Source: Xaviernesmea oryzae (GTDB lineage: Bacteria; Pseudomonadota; Alphaproteobacteria; Rhizobiales; Rhizobiaceae). Taken from it: a stretch of 64,000 nt of DNA. A program made the translations under genes and the position numbers. Where the stretch lies: positions 248,001 through 312,000 of the forward strand of contig NZ_FXAF01000003.1 in assembly GCF_900177415.1 (NCBI RefSeq), in the 5' to 3' direction. Positions 44,863 through 54,070 of this stretch are shown piece by piece. Within the stretch, counting starts at the first letter, position 1. Each line of letters opens with the position of its first letter. Under the pieces are notes generated by a model. It had not been told where the DNA came from. It worked only from the letters and a program-made list of their open reading frames with translations, and did no database searches.

Positions 44863-45084
44863 CGTGTCCTTGCCCTCCCCGGCCGCTATAATCCGCGTGT
44901 GACGGGCACTCCCCTGCCCGCGATGGCGGCAATCTGTATAACCTTCGCTGGTCGGTCAATATGACTCTGTCAAATTTTGATTGATAATAGCAAATTTCTA
45001 ACTTGCATCTTCGGAAATTGCATACAAAGTAAGCGCCGCCTTGAAGGGTCTAATATGCGCTTCCGGGTAGCAGGGAGGACAAGG

Positions 45085-45876
45085 ATGCAAGCGGGAAAAC
45101 TGTTCGATCTGAAGGGTCAGGTGGCGGTCGTCACCGGAGCCGCCAGCGGATTGGGGCTGGCGATCACCAAGACGCTCGCAGCCAACGGCGCGCACGTGGC
45201 GCTGCTCGACCTCAATTCCGAAACGCTTGCCGCGGCCTATCAGTGGGTGAACGGCCAGGGCTTTTCCGCCGAGAGTCATCAGGTCGACGTTTCCGATTCC
45301 GAGGCCCTGCGAAAGACGATCGACGGCATTGCCGAAAGGCACGGCCATCTCGACATTCTCGTCGCCAATGCCGGCATCAGCGGCGGCCCGAATTCCCGCA
45401 CCGAAGCAGGCGCCATCGAGAATGTCAGCGACGAGTTGTGGAACAAGGTCGTGGACGTCAACCTCACCGCCACTTTCGTCGCCATCCAGTCAGCGGCAAA
45501 ACATATGAAGAAGCAGAGACAAGGCCGAATCGTCGCGATCGCCTCGATCGCGGGGCTCCGCGCCGACCCGATGACCGGTTACGCCTATGCCTCCAGCAAG
45601 GGCGCCGTCGTCAATCTCGTCAGGCAGGCGGCCTGGGAGCTGGCGCCCTATAATGTTCTCGTCAACGGCATCGCGCCCGGCCCGTTCCGCACTAATATCG
45701 CCGGCGGCCGTATCCGTGAGCCGGAGGTGGAAAAGGCCTTTGCCGACACCGTGCCGCTCGGGCGTATCGCCGAAACCGACGAGATCATGGGCCTCGCCCT
45801 GTTGCTGTCGTCCAAGGCGTCGAGCTTCATGACCGGCACGGTGATCCCGATCGATGGAGGCACGGTTGCCATTTGA
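45085..45876 (+). CDS. SDR-family oxidoreductase
   Basis: A 263-residue classical short-chain dehydrogenase. ATG 45085 is chosen for its GGGAGGA ribosome-binding site. NAD(P) loop VTGAASGLGLAITKTL, NAG motif ILVANAGISGG, catalytic Ser in IVAIASIAG, and YAYASSKGAVVNL with the YxxxK pair; the C-terminus IPIDGGTVAI is typical. An Asp after the second strand (LLDLNSE) predicts NAD. It opens the plus-strand 2-hydroxyacid cluster and would oxidise an alcohol or reduce a ketone of the unknown substrate. Confidence 0.92.
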   Translation: MQAGKLFDLKGQVAVVTGAASGLGLAITKTLAANGAHVALLDLNSETLAAAYQWVNGQGFSAESHQVDVSDSEALRKTIDGIAERHGHLDILVANAGISGGPNSRTEAGAIENVSDELWNKVVDVNLTATFVAIQSAAKHMKKQRQGRIVAIASIAGLRADPMTGYAYASSKGAVVNLVRQAAWELAPYNVLVNGIAPGPFRTNIAGGRIREPEVEKAFADTVPLGRIAETDEIMGLALLLSSKASSFMTGTVIPIDGGTVAI

Positions 45877-46030
45877 GAAACAGGACGGTCTGCGCACTGC
45901 GAGATGTCGCGATTGACAATATCAGGCTCCCTGCTTTATCCCCTGAAGGGGGAGAAGGGATCCTTGCAAGCAAGGCCCGGAATTGACGGATACTAGAGCG
46001 CATCGTCTTACTGCATTCGGAGGAACGACC

Positions 46031-47494
46031 ATGAATATCGCGACCAACCCCGCCCCCTCTTCCGAGGCGTATGCGTCCCCGCGCCTGCTGATCGACGGCG
46101 TCTGGTTGGAAAACGGCGACCGCAAGACCCAGCCTGTCGTCAATCCCGCAACGGAAAAGGCGATCGGTGTCGTGCCGCATGCCACGGCCGGGGATCTCGA
46201 CCGGGCGCTGGAAGCCGCGCGACGCGCCTTTCCGCTGTGGCGCGCCAAGAGCCCGCGCGAGCGCGGCCGCATATTGAAACGAGCCGCCGAGCTCATGCAC
46301 GAGCGGCAGGAGGAGATCGCCCGGCTCGCGACGCTTGAGATGGGCAAGCCGATCGCCGAAGCGCGGCTTGAAACCCATTTCGCGACCGAAGAAATGGAAT
46401 GGTTCGCCGAGGAAGGCCGCCGTACCTATGGCCGCGTCATCCCGGGTCGTATCGGCGAGACACGCTTCCAGGTAGTCAAGGAACCTGTTGGTCCGACGGC
46501 GGGTTTTTCGGCCTGGAACTTCCCGGTCGGCAACGCCGCCCGCAAGATGGGTTCGGCGCTGGCCGCCGGCTGCACGATGATCTACAAGCCCGGCGAAGAG
46601 GCTCCGGCCGCCGCTGCTGCCGTCGCCCAGTGCCTGATCGACGCGGGCGTGCCGGCCGGCGTCATCGCCGTGGTCTACGGCGTGCCGGACTTCATCTCGC
46701 GCCATCTGCTCGCCTCCCCGGTCATCCGCAAGATCTCGTTTACCGGCTCGGTACCGGTCGGCCAGCATCTCATCAGGCTCGCGTCCGAGGGGCTGAAGCG
46801 CACCACGATGGAACTTGGAGGCCATGCGCCGGTGCTCGTCTTCGATGATGCCGACCAGGTGGCCGCGCTGGAAATGTCGGTGCAGCGCAAGTACCGCAAT
46901 TGCGGTCAGGTCTGCGTCTCCCCCACCCGCTTCTATATCCAGGACAAGTCCTACGAGGCCTTCTGCGCCGGGTTTGCCGAAAAGGCCTCGAAACTGAAGG
47001 TCGGCGACGGCCTTGACCCGTCGAGCAGCATGGGTCCGATGGTGCATGCCCGCCGCCGCGATGCGATCGAGGCGCTGGTGCAGGATGCCACCTCCAAGGG
47101 CGCCAAGCTTCTGGCCGGCGGCCATCGCGTCAACAACGAGGGCTTCTTCTATGCGCCGACCGTGCTCGCCGACGTGCCGGACGACGCCCGCATCATGAGC
47201 GAGGAGCCCTTCGGCCCCGTGGCCGTCCTGAACCGCTTCTCGGATTTCGACGACGCGATCACCAAGGCGAACAAGCTGCCCTATGGCCTCGCCGCCTATG
47301 GTTTTTCCAACTCGCACAAGACCATCGCCAGGCTTTCGGATCAACTCGAAGCCGGCATGGTCGGCATCAATTCCTTCAACATCTCCATGCCGGAAACGCC
47401 GTTCGGAGGGGTGAAGGCGAGCGGCCACGGCTCGGAAGTCGGGATCGAGGGCGTCGAGGCCTACATGGTTACCAAAACGGTCAGCGTAAGCTGA
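46031..47494 (+). CDS. Aldehyde dehydrogenase, succinate-semialdehyde dehydrogenase-like
   Basis: A 487-residue NAD(P)-dependent aldehyde dehydrogenase. The start is the ATG after CGGAGGAACGACC. Motifs: AGFSAWNFPVGNAARKMGSAL, general-base Glu in MELGGHAPVLVF near residue 261, catalytic Cys in RNCGQVCVSPTRFY near 296. The GabD/YneI-like sequence allows succinate semialdehyde, but in this cluster an aldehyde released by the ThDP enzymes is an equally good candidate. The 154-base gap before it contains a perfect TTGACA at 45913 with a weak -10 and a short CCCCT/AGGGG palindrome at 45940, so it may have its own promoter. Confidence 0.9.
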   Translation: MNIATNPAPSSEAYASPRLLIDGVWLENGDRKTQPVVNPATEKAIGVVPHATAGDLDRALEAARRAFPLWRAKSPRERGRILKRAAELMHERQEEIARLATLEMGKPIAEARLETHFATEEMEWFAEEGRRTYGRVIPGRIGETRFQVVKEPVGPTAGFSAWNFPVGNAARKMGSALAAGCTMIYKPGEEAPAAAAAVAQCLIDAGVPAGVIAVVYGVPDFISRHLLASPVIRKISFTGSVPVGQHLIRLASEGLKRTTMELGGHAPVLVFDDADQVAALEMSVQRKYRNCGQVCVSPTRFYIQDKSYEAFCAGFAEKASKLKVGDGLDPSSSMGPMVHARRRDAIEALVQDATSKGAKLLAGGHRVNNEGFFYAPTVLADVPDDARIMSEEPFGPVAVLNRFSDFDDAITKANKLPYGLAAYGFSNSHKTIARLSDQLEAGMVGINSFNISMPETPFGGVKASGHGSEVGIEGVEAYMVTKTVSVS

Positions 47495-47556
47495 TCCGTA
47501 TGGTCAGCATCACCTGATCCGGCTGGTTTTTGAAAGTTTCCAAGAGGACGAGGATT

Positions 47557-49257
47557 ATGAAACACGTTAAACCGACCGGCACATTCGCTGCCGAAGCCGT
47601 GCTGACCCACATGAAGGCCGCCGGCATCGACGTGCTCTTCGCCAATGGCGGCACCGACTTCCCGTCGATCATCGAGGCCTTCGCCCGCCAATCCGAGACC
47701 GGCCTGAAGATGCCCGAGCCATTGGTCATTCCGCATGAAGGCGTGGCGGTCGGCATGGCGCATGGCTATTACCTGATGACCGGCAAGCCGGCCGGCGTCA
47801 TCGTCCATGTCAATGTGGGCCTCGCCAATTCCGTCATGGGCCTTATCAACGCCCGGTCGGAAAACGTGCCGATCATGATGTTCTCCGGTCGCACCCCGAT
47901 CACCGAGGCCGGTCGTTTCGGGTCGCGCTCCTCACCGATCCATTGGGGCCAGGAAATGTTCGACCAGGCCGGCATGGTCCGCGAAGTGGTCAAATGGGAC
48001 TACGAGCTGCGCTATCCGGAACAGGCAGGCCTCGTCATCGACCGCGCCATGAGCATCGCCATGAGCGAGCCGCGCGGCCCGGTCTATCTCAGCCTGCCGC
48101 GCGAAGCGCTGGCCGAAGGCGCCGAGATCGAGACCGGTCAACGCTCGACGGCAACGCCGACCACCTACGGCCCGGCCGATCCGGCGCTGGTGGCGGAAGC
48201 CGCCGACCTGCTCGCCAGGGCGAAGAACCCCCTCGTCATCTGCCAGAGCCCGGAACTCGCCCCCGATTTCGAGCCGCTCGCAAGTTTCATCGACCGCTTC
48301 GCCCTGCCAACCGTCGAAATGTGGGCGACCCGCCTGGCGCTGCCCTCCGACCATCCAATGATGATCGGCCGCGATTCCACGCAGGTGCTGAAGGAGGCCG
48401 ACGTCGTTCTCGTCATCAATGCCGCGGTTCCGTGGATTTCCGACCACACCGCTCCCGCTGAAGGCGCCAAGATCATTGCCATCGGTCCCGATCCGCAGCA
48501 TGGCCGCGTCCCGATCCGCAGCTTCCCGATCGACATCGCGCTTGCCGGCGGCACCAACAAGACGATCGAGGCACTTGCCGCAGCCATGGCGGAGCGCGTG
48601 CCGGCCGGCGAAACCTTCTCCGAACGCCGCGAGAAATGGGCCAAGGTGAAGGCCGCCCAGGCGGAGGCCGCCGCCAAGCGCGCCGGGATCGGCAACGGCT
48701 CGCCGATGACCCCCGCCTATGTCAGCCGCTGCATTTGCGACATCATGGACGAGAAGACCACTGTCGTGAACGAGCTCGGCATCGACCCGTCGGTGATGGA
48801 GTTCAAGCACCCGAAGTCCTTCTTCTCGACGCCGCTTTCCGGCGGTCTCGGCTTCGGCATGACGGCGGCACTCGGGGCTCAGCTCGCGGACCGCGGCCGG
48901 CAGGTGATCGCTACCGTCGGAGACGGATCCTACATGTTCGCCAACCCGGTCGCCTGCCACCAGACGGCGACCGCGCTGAAACTGCCGCTGCTGACGATCG
49001 TCTTCAACAACGGCATCTGGAACGCCGTGCGCCGCTCGACCCTCTACATGTATCCGGACGGCAGTGCGGCGACCGCCAACATCATGCCGATCACCGCACT
49101 CGATCCCGCTCCGGACTATGCCGCCGTCGCCGGTGCCCACGGAGCCCATGCGGAACGCGTCGAGACGGGCGCCGACCTTCCGGCGGCCCTTGAGCGCGCG
49201 CTTGCCGCGACCAAGGGCGGCCGGCAGGCCATGCTCGAAGTCATGGTCTCCTACTAA
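47557..49257 (+). CDS. Thiamine-diphosphate-dependent enzyme 1 (acetolactate synthase/benzoylformate decarboxylase-like)
   Basis: A 566-residue three-domain ThDP enzyme. The Pyr domain has the catalytic Glu61 in IPHEGVAVGMAHGY; the PP domain has the cofactor motif VGDGSYMFANP near residue 455 and FNNGIWNAV about 28 residues later. The middle domain is complete. Members of this family decarboxylate 2-oxoacids or ligate the resulting unit. It lies 62 bases after the aldehyde dehydrogenase and 11 bases before an FMN 2-hydroxyacid oxidase, the enzyme pair of the mandelate path. Precise substrate unknown. Confidence 0.9.
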   Translation: MKHVKPTGTFAAEAVLTHMKAAGIDVLFANGGTDFPSIIEAFARQSETGLKMPEPLVIPHEGVAVGMAHGYYLMTGKPAGVIVHVNVGLANSVMGLINARSENVPIMMFSGRTPITEAGRFGSRSSPIHWGQEMFDQAGMVREVVKWDYELRYPEQAGLVIDRAMSIAMSEPRGPVYLSLPREALAEGAEIETGQRSTATPTTYGPADPALVAEAADLLARAKNPLVICQSPELAPDFEPLASFIDRFALPTVEMWATRLALPSDHPMMIGRDSTQVLKEADVVLVINAAVPWISDHTAPAEGAKIIAIGPDPQHGRVPIRSFPIDIALAGGTNKTIEALAAAMAERVPAGETFSERREKWAKVKAAQAEAAAKRAGIGNGSPMTPAYVSRCICDIMDEKTTVVNELGIDPSVMEFKHPKSFFSTPLSGGLGFGMTAALGAQLADRGRQVIATVGDGSYMFANPVACHQTATALKLPLLTIVFNNGIWNAVRRSTLYMYPDGSAATANIMPITALDPAPDYAAVAGAHGAHAERVETGADLPAALERALAATKGGRQAMLEVMVSY

Positions 49258-49268
49258 AAGGTGTCGCG

Positions 49269-50522
49269 ATGGGAGGAGGAACCGGAGAGGACGTAAAAAC
49301 GCTGGCGGAGCTCCGCCGGCGTTATCCGATGGTCGGCGATCTCGAAAGGCGGGCGAAATGGCGCATTCCGCGTTTCGCTTACGAATTCCTGCAGGGCGGC
49401 GCGGGCGACGAGACGGGATTGAACCGCAACCGGTCCGCGCTGAAAGCGATCGAGGTCGTGCCGCGTTACGGCCTCGACGTCACCAAGGTCGATACGTCCG
49501 TCGAACTCTTCGGCCATCGCTATGCTGCCCCGATCGGCATTTCTCCGATCGGCCTCGACGGAATGATGTGGCCGGGGGCGACCGAACGTTTCGCGAAGGC
49601 GGCCCAGGCGCACAACATTCCCTATATGGTCGGCACGCTTGCCTGCGCGACGATCGAGCAGGTGGTGGAATGGGCGCCCGACGTGACCTGGTTCCAGCTC
49701 TACCCGATGGCGCCGGACGACCATCGATACAGTCTTGAAATGGCAGAACGCGCCCGCATGGCCGGTGCCAAGGTTCTGGTCGCGACACTCGACGTTCCGG
49801 TTCGTGCCAAGCGCCCGCGCGATCTCCGCAACGGCCTCGTCATGCCTTTCCGTTTGACGCCGAAGACGATGATGCGGGCCGCGATGGCACCTCTGTGGCT
49901 CGATGCCATAAGACGCAACGGCATGCCGACCTTTGCCAATATGGGAAAATTCGCCGGCGGCACGGACCACGGCGCGACGGCAGGTTTCGTGCAGAAACAT
50001 ATTGGCGGCGGCTTCCCCTGGGAGCAAATCGCCAGGCTGCGCGACAAATGGCCGGGGCCGATGATGGTCAAGGGCGTCATGCATCCGGCGGATGCGGAGA
50101 AGGCCCTTTCGCTTGGGCTCAACGGCGTCGTGGTCTCCAACCATGGCGGCCGGCAGTTCGATGCGGCACCCGCGACGATCGACGTGCTGCCTGAGATCGC
50201 CCGCACCGTCGGCACGCGCGGCACGGTGCTGTTCGACAGCGGCGTCGTGTCCGGCGTCGATATGCTCAGGGCGCTCGCCTGCGGCGCCCAATCCTGCTTC
50301 GCGGGGCGCGCCTTCATGCTCGGGCTAGCCGGGCTCGGCGACCGCGGGGCGACCCATATGGCGCAAGCCTTCATCGAGGAATACCGCATGGCGCTCGGCC
50401 AGAACGGGCTCTTGAGCTCCGACGAGGCCCGCCGCGCGCCCGTGCGCCATCCCGGCGCGTGGACACAAAAAGATTTCGCACCTCACATCCAACCTGTCTC
50501 CGGGGGAGGAGAAAACTCATGA
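49269..50522 (+). CDS. FMN-dependent L-2-hydroxyacid oxidase/dehydrogenase (mandelate/lactate type)
   Basis: A 417-residue member of the glycolate oxidase/lactate dehydrogenase/mandelate dehydrogenase family. It has YEFLQGGAGDETGL near residues 38-51, the RPRDLRNG segment, flavin Lys in MMVKGVMHPADA, the catalytic His in SNHGGRQFD near 294, and FDSGVVSGVDMLRAL. A roughly 40-residue insert after DVPVRAKRPRDLRNG (LTPKTMMRAAMAPLWLDAIRRNG) matches the place of the membrane-binding loop of mandelate dehydrogenase. It would make a 2-oxoacid from an L-2-hydroxyacid and feed the ThDP enzymes on either side. Confidence 0.9.
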   Translation: MGGGTGEDVKTLAELRRRYPMVGDLERRAKWRIPRFAYEFLQGGAGDETGLNRNRSALKAIEVVPRYGLDVTKVDTSVELFGHRYAAPIGISPIGLDGMMWPGATERFAKAAQAHNIPYMVGTLACATIEQVVEWAPDVTWFQLYPMAPDDHRYSLEMAERARMAGAKVLVATLDVPVRAKRPRDLRNGLVMPFRLTPKTMMRAAMAPLWLDAIRRNGMPTFANMGKFAGGTDHGATAGFVQKHIGGGFPWEQIARLRDKWPGPMMVKGVMHPADAEKALSLGLNGVVVSNHGGRQFDAAPATIDVLPEIARTVGTRGTVLFDSGVVSGVDMLRALACGAQSCFAGRAFMLGLAGLGDRGATHMAQAFIEEYRMALGQNGLLSSDEARRAPVRHPGAWTQKDFAPHIQPVSGGGENS

Positions 50523-52174
50523 AAGTCGCAGACGCCATTGCCGAAATCTTGAAGCGCGAGGGGATCGAGATCGTCTGCGGTTATCCGGTAAACCACGTTC
50601 TCGAACATGTCGCGATGGCCGACATCCGCCCGATCATCGTCCGCCAGGAACGCCACGGCCTGCACATGGCCGATGCCATGTCGCGCTTGAGCTCCGGCAA
50701 GACGATCGGCGTCTTCGCCATGCAGCTCGGCCCCGGCACGGAAAACGCCTATGGCGGCATCGCCCAGGCCTATTCGGAGTCGGTTCCGATCCTCGTGCTC
50801 CCGATGGGGTACGAGCGCCGCGTCGCGCATATCGATCCGAACTACAATGCCACGCGCTCGATGCGCGACATCACCAAGTCGGCCGAGCCGATTACATTAG
50901 CGGAAGAAATTCCGAATATCTTCCGCCGCGCCTTCTCCAAACTCAGAAACGGCCGAGGCGGTCCGGTGCTGATCGAGATCCCCAACGACATGTGGCAGCA
51001 CGAAGTGCCGGAGCCTCTGGACTACCGGCCGGTTCTCGCCACCCGCTACGGGCCCGACCCGGCGGCGGTGAAGGAAGCCGTCGACCTGCTGCTCGCAGCC
51101 AAGCGTCCGATCCTCTACGCGGGCCAGGGCGTGCATTACGCCGAAGCCTGGCCGCAGTTGAAGGAACTCGCCGAACTGCTGGCGATCCCCGTCTCGACCA
51201 GCCTCGAAGGCAAGAGCGCCTTTCCCGAAACCCATCCGCTTTCGGTCGGTGCGGGTGGCGCCGCGATCTCCAAGACGCTCCGGCATTTCCTCGATACGTC
51301 GGACGTGATCTTCGGCATCGGCTGCTCGTTTACCGAAACCGCCTTCGGCGTGCAGATGCCGCTCGACAAGACGGTGATTCATGCCACCCTCGACCCGGAT
51401 CACATCAACAAGGACATCGAGGCCAAGGTGGCGCTGATCGGCGACGCGGCCTTGACGCTCGACGCGGTATTGGCCGAACTCAAGGCCCGCAACACGGCCC
51501 AGCGCGACGGCAAGGATGTGATCGCCGAGATCGCCAAGGTTCAGGAGGAATGGCTTTCCGAATGGATGCCGAAGCTCACCTCCAACAGCAAGCCGCTCTC
51601 GCCCTATCGTGTCCTCTGGGACCTGCAGCACACGGTCGATATCGAAAACACGATCATCACCCATGACGCCGGCAGCCCGCGCGACCAGCTTTCGCCCTTC
51701 TGGAAGTCGGTGAAGCCGCTCACCTATATCGGCTGGGGCAAATCCACCCAGCTCGGTTACGGCCTCGGTCTCGCCATGGGCGCCAAGCTGATGCATCCCG
51801 ATAAGCTCTGCATCAATGTCTGGGGCGATGCGGCGATCGGCTTCACTGGCATGGATTTCGAAACGGCGGTGCGTGAGCGCATTCCGATCATGTCTATCCT
51901 GCTCAATAACTTCTCCATGGCGATGGAATTGCCGATCATGAAGGTGTCGACGGAAAAATACCGCTCGACCGACATTTCCGGCGACTATGCCGCTTTCGCC
52001 CGCGCGCTCGGCGGTTATGGTGAACGCGTCACCGATCCGGACGAAATCATCCCGGCGATCAGGCGCGGCATCGAGCAGACGCAGAAGGGCGTGCCGGTGC
52101 TCCTCGAATTCATCACCACCCAGGAAATCGCCCGCTCGCGCTATCACCGCATGTTGACGGGTGAGAAGAAATGA
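50519..52174 (+). CDS. Thiamine-diphosphate-dependent enzyme 2 (2-oxoacid decarboxylase-like)
   Basis: A 551-residue full-length ThDP enzyme, clearly different from enzyme 1. The catalytic Glu44 is in VRQERHGLHMADAMS; the cofactor motif is WGDAAIGFTGMDFETA near residues 435-450 with ILLNNFSMAMELP further on, so GDAA replaces the usual GDGS. ATG overlaps the oxidase stop (ATGA), and its own stop overlaps the FAD dehydrogenase start. Tight coupling to two different hydroxyacid dehydrogenases suggests it uses their 2-oxoacid product. A mixed complex with enzyme 1 is possible but not shown. Confidence 0.9.
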   Translation: MKVADAIAEILKREGIEIVCGYPVNHVLEHVAMADIRPIIVRQERHGLHMADAMSRLSSGKTIGVFAMQLGPGTENAYGGIAQAYSESVPILVLPMGYERRVAHIDPNYNATRSMRDITKSAEPITLAEEIPNIFRRAFSKLRNGRGGPVLIEIPNDMWQHEVPEPLDYRPVLATRYGPDPAAVKEAVDLLLAAKRPILYAGQGVHYAEAWPQLKELAELLAIPVSTSLEGKSAFPETHPLSVGAGGAAISKTLRHFLDTSDVIFGIGCSFTETAFGVQMPLDKTVIHATLDPDHINKDIEAKVALIGDAALTLDAVLAELKARNTAQRDGKDVIAEIAKVQEEWLSEWMPKLTSNSKPLSPYRVLWDLQHTVDIENTIITHDAGSPRDQLSPFWKSVKPLTYIGWGKSTQLGYGLGLAMGAKLMHPDKLCINVWGDAAIGFTGMDFETAVRERIPIMSILLNNFSMAMELPIMKVSTEKYRSTDISGDYAAFARALGGYGERVTDPDEIIPAIRRGIEQTQKGVPVLLEFITTQEIARSRYHRMLTGEKK

Positions 52175-53547
52175 GCGCGCTTGCTTCCACCCTCGACGCG
52201 CTGAAGCTGCATTTCGGCAACCGGCTTTCGACGACCCAGGCCGTGCGCGAGCACCACGGCCACGACATGTCCCGCCAGCCGACGCGCCTGCCGGACGCGG
52301 TGGTCTTTGCCGAGAGCGAGGATGAGGTGGCGCGCGTCGTCTCGGCCTGCTTCGAGGCAGACATCGCCGTGACGCCGTTTGCGGCCGGCTCCTCCATGGA
52401 AGGCCATACGATCCCGCTGAATGGCGGCATCTCGCTGGACCTCACCCGCATGAACCAGATCGTCGCGGTGAACCATGAGGATTTCGACGCGCAGGTGCAG
52501 GCGGGCGTCACCCGCAAGCAGCTGAACGCCCATATCCGCGATACCGGCCTGTTCTTCCCGATCGATCCCGGCGCCGACGCTTCGCTCGGCGGCATGGCCT
52601 CGACGCGTGCTTCCGGCACGACTGCCGTCCGCTACGGCACGATGCGCGAGAACGTGCTGGCGCTGCGCGTCGTCACCCCGCAGGGCAAGATCATCACCAC
52701 CGGGCGTCGGACGAAGAAATCCTCGACCGGTTACGACCTGACCAAGCTCTTCGTCGGCGCCGAAGGCACCCTCGGTGTCATCACCGAAGTGACGGTCAAA
52801 CTGCATCCGATCCCGGAGACGATCGCATCCGCCGTCTGCACCTTCGAGACGATGCGTGGCGCGGTCGAGGCCGTCGTCGCGACGATCCAGAGCGGCATTC
52901 CGGTCGCCCGCATCGAATTTTTGGACGAGGTAGCCGTCGAGGCGGCGAACCGCCATGCCGGCCTGACGCTGAAGCTCGCCCCTACCCTCTTCCTGGAATT
53001 CCACGGCAGCCCGCGCTGGGTGGAGGAGCAGTCCAACACGGTGCGGGAAATCGCCGACGAGTTCGGCGGCTCGGATTTCCAGTGGTCGACCCGCACGGAG
53101 GACCGCGAACGGTTGTGGAAAGCGCGCCACGAGACGATCTACGCCAACCAGACGCTGCGCCCCGGCTGCAAAGCCTTCACCACGGATGTCTGCGTGCCGA
53201 TCTCTCGGTTGGCGGAAGCCGTGCTGGCCGCCCGCGAGGACATCGACAATTCCTTCCTCATGGGCAAGATCATCGGCCATGTGGGCGACGGCAATTTCCA
53301 TGTCGGCTACCTGATCAAGCCGGAAATCCCGGAAGAGCTCGCCGAGGCCGAAAGGCTTTCGGAACGGCTCTATCAGCGCGCCATCGACATGGGCGGCACC
53401 TTCAGCGGCGAACACGGCATCGGCATTTCCAAGCTGAAATACCTCCGCCGGGAGCATGGCGATGCGGTCGACATGATGAATGCCATCAAGGCAGCGCTCG
53501 ACCCCAAGGGCATCATGAATCCAGGCAAGCTCGGTCAGGTAGGATAA
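52171..53547 (+). CDS. GlcD/D-lactate-dehydrogenase-type FAD 2-hydroxyacid dehydrogenase
   Basis: A 458-residue FAD-linked oxidase of the D-lactate dehydrogenase (cytochrome)/glycolate oxidase GlcD family. PCMH-type FAD domain: TPFAAGSSMEGHTIPLNGG near residues 67-85, FFPIDPGADASLGGM, and GTMRENVLALRVV; the C-terminal substrate domain has IGHVGDGNFHVGYL and GEHGIGISKLKYL with the metal/substrate His residues. It oxidises D-2-hydroxyacids. Its pairing with the L-type FMN enzyme upstream would let the operon use both enantiomers. Last gene of the cluster. Confidence 0.92.
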   Translation: MSALASTLDALKLHFGNRLSTTQAVREHHGHDMSRQPTRLPDAVVFAESEDEVARVVSACFEADIAVTPFAAGSSMEGHTIPLNGGISLDLTRMNQIVAVNHEDFDAQVQAGVTRKQLNAHIRDTGLFFPIDPGADASLGGMASTRASGTTAVRYGTMRENVLALRVVTPQGKIITTGRRTKKSSTGYDLTKLFVGAEGTLGVITEVTVKLHPIPETIASAVCTFETMRGAVEAVVATIQSGIPVARIEFLDEVAVEAANRHAGLTLKLAPTLFLEFHGSPRWVEEQSNTVREIADEFGGSDFQWSTRTEDRERLWKARHETIYANQTLRPGCKAFTTDVCVPISRLAEAVLAAREDIDNSFLMGKIIGHVGDGNFHVGYLIKPEIPEELAEAERLSERLYQRAIDMGGTFSGEHGIGISKLKYLRREHGDAVDMMNAIKAALDPKGIMNPGKLGQVG

Positions 53548-53560
53548 ATCCTGCCGGACG

Positions 53561-54070
53561 TCAGGATTGTCGGGAAAGATCGATGCGGCTCGTCACCACC
53601 GACCGGCCGGTTGCCGGGTCCTTGTCGATCGTTTGGAGCCGAAGCCGGTCGCTGCCGATCCTCTCGATCGTCATGTCGGCGGCACGGTCGCCGTTCGTCA
53701 CCCTTGCCCAGCGGACCCCGAGATTGATCGCGTTGCCCTTTCGGGCTCCCGAAAGCGCGGAAGGTTGGCCGGAGGGGCCGATATAAGTGCCCCTGTAGCG
53801 ACGATCGGACACGGTGAGATCGGCGGAAATGCTGCGCCGGACCACCAGCAGGCCGCGGCAATTGCCTTGCATCGAAAGACTGGATGCGCCGGAGGCCATG
53901 GCAAGGTTGCAGGTGACGTTGATCGGCCTGACGCCGATACGCGTCAACACCGTGCCCTTGCCGCTCCAGTTTCCTGCAAGCGTCTTTAGAAAATCGCTTT
54001 CGGCGGCTGATGCGGGCAGAGACCAAAAGGCCGTGGCAACCAGCAGGGCCGCAGCAAGGAGAGTTCGCAT
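53561..54070 (-). CDS. Secreted protein of unknown function
   Basis: A 169-residue protein started at ATG 54070, which gives a clean signal peptide (MRTLLAAALLVATAFWSLPASA). The mature part begins ESDFLKTLAGNWSGKGTVL and is rich in beta strands ending in polar turns (VTCNLAMASGASSLSMQGNCRG, DRRYRGTYIGPSG, INLGVRWARVTN), with two cysteines likely forming a disulfide. The LAGNWSGKG opening recalls lipocalin/THAP4-like beta-barrels. No family can be named. A 7-base hairpin (53547-53568) spans its 3' end and the stop of the FAD dehydrogenase. Confidence 0.75.
   Translation of the reverse strand: MRTLLAAALLVATAFWSLPASAAESDFLKTLAGNWSGKGTVLTRIGVRPINVTCNLAMASGASSLSMQGNCRGLLVVRRSISADLTVSDRRYRGTYIGPSGQPSALSGARKGNAINLGVRWARVTNGDRAADMTIERIGSDRLRLQTIDKDPATGRSVVTSRIDLSRQS

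Noticed and set aside
44991..45020. CAAATTTC...GAAATTG inverted repeat between the hydrolase and SDR genes
   Set aside because: Short, AT-rich, with a 15-base centre; may be chance in an AT-rich promoter.
45913..45953. TTGACA plus a CCCCT/AGGGG palindrome before the aldehyde dehydrogenase gene
   Set aside because: The -35 is perfect but the -10 (TTATCC) is poor, and the palindrome is of a short type common between rhizobial genes; noted in the gene entry only.
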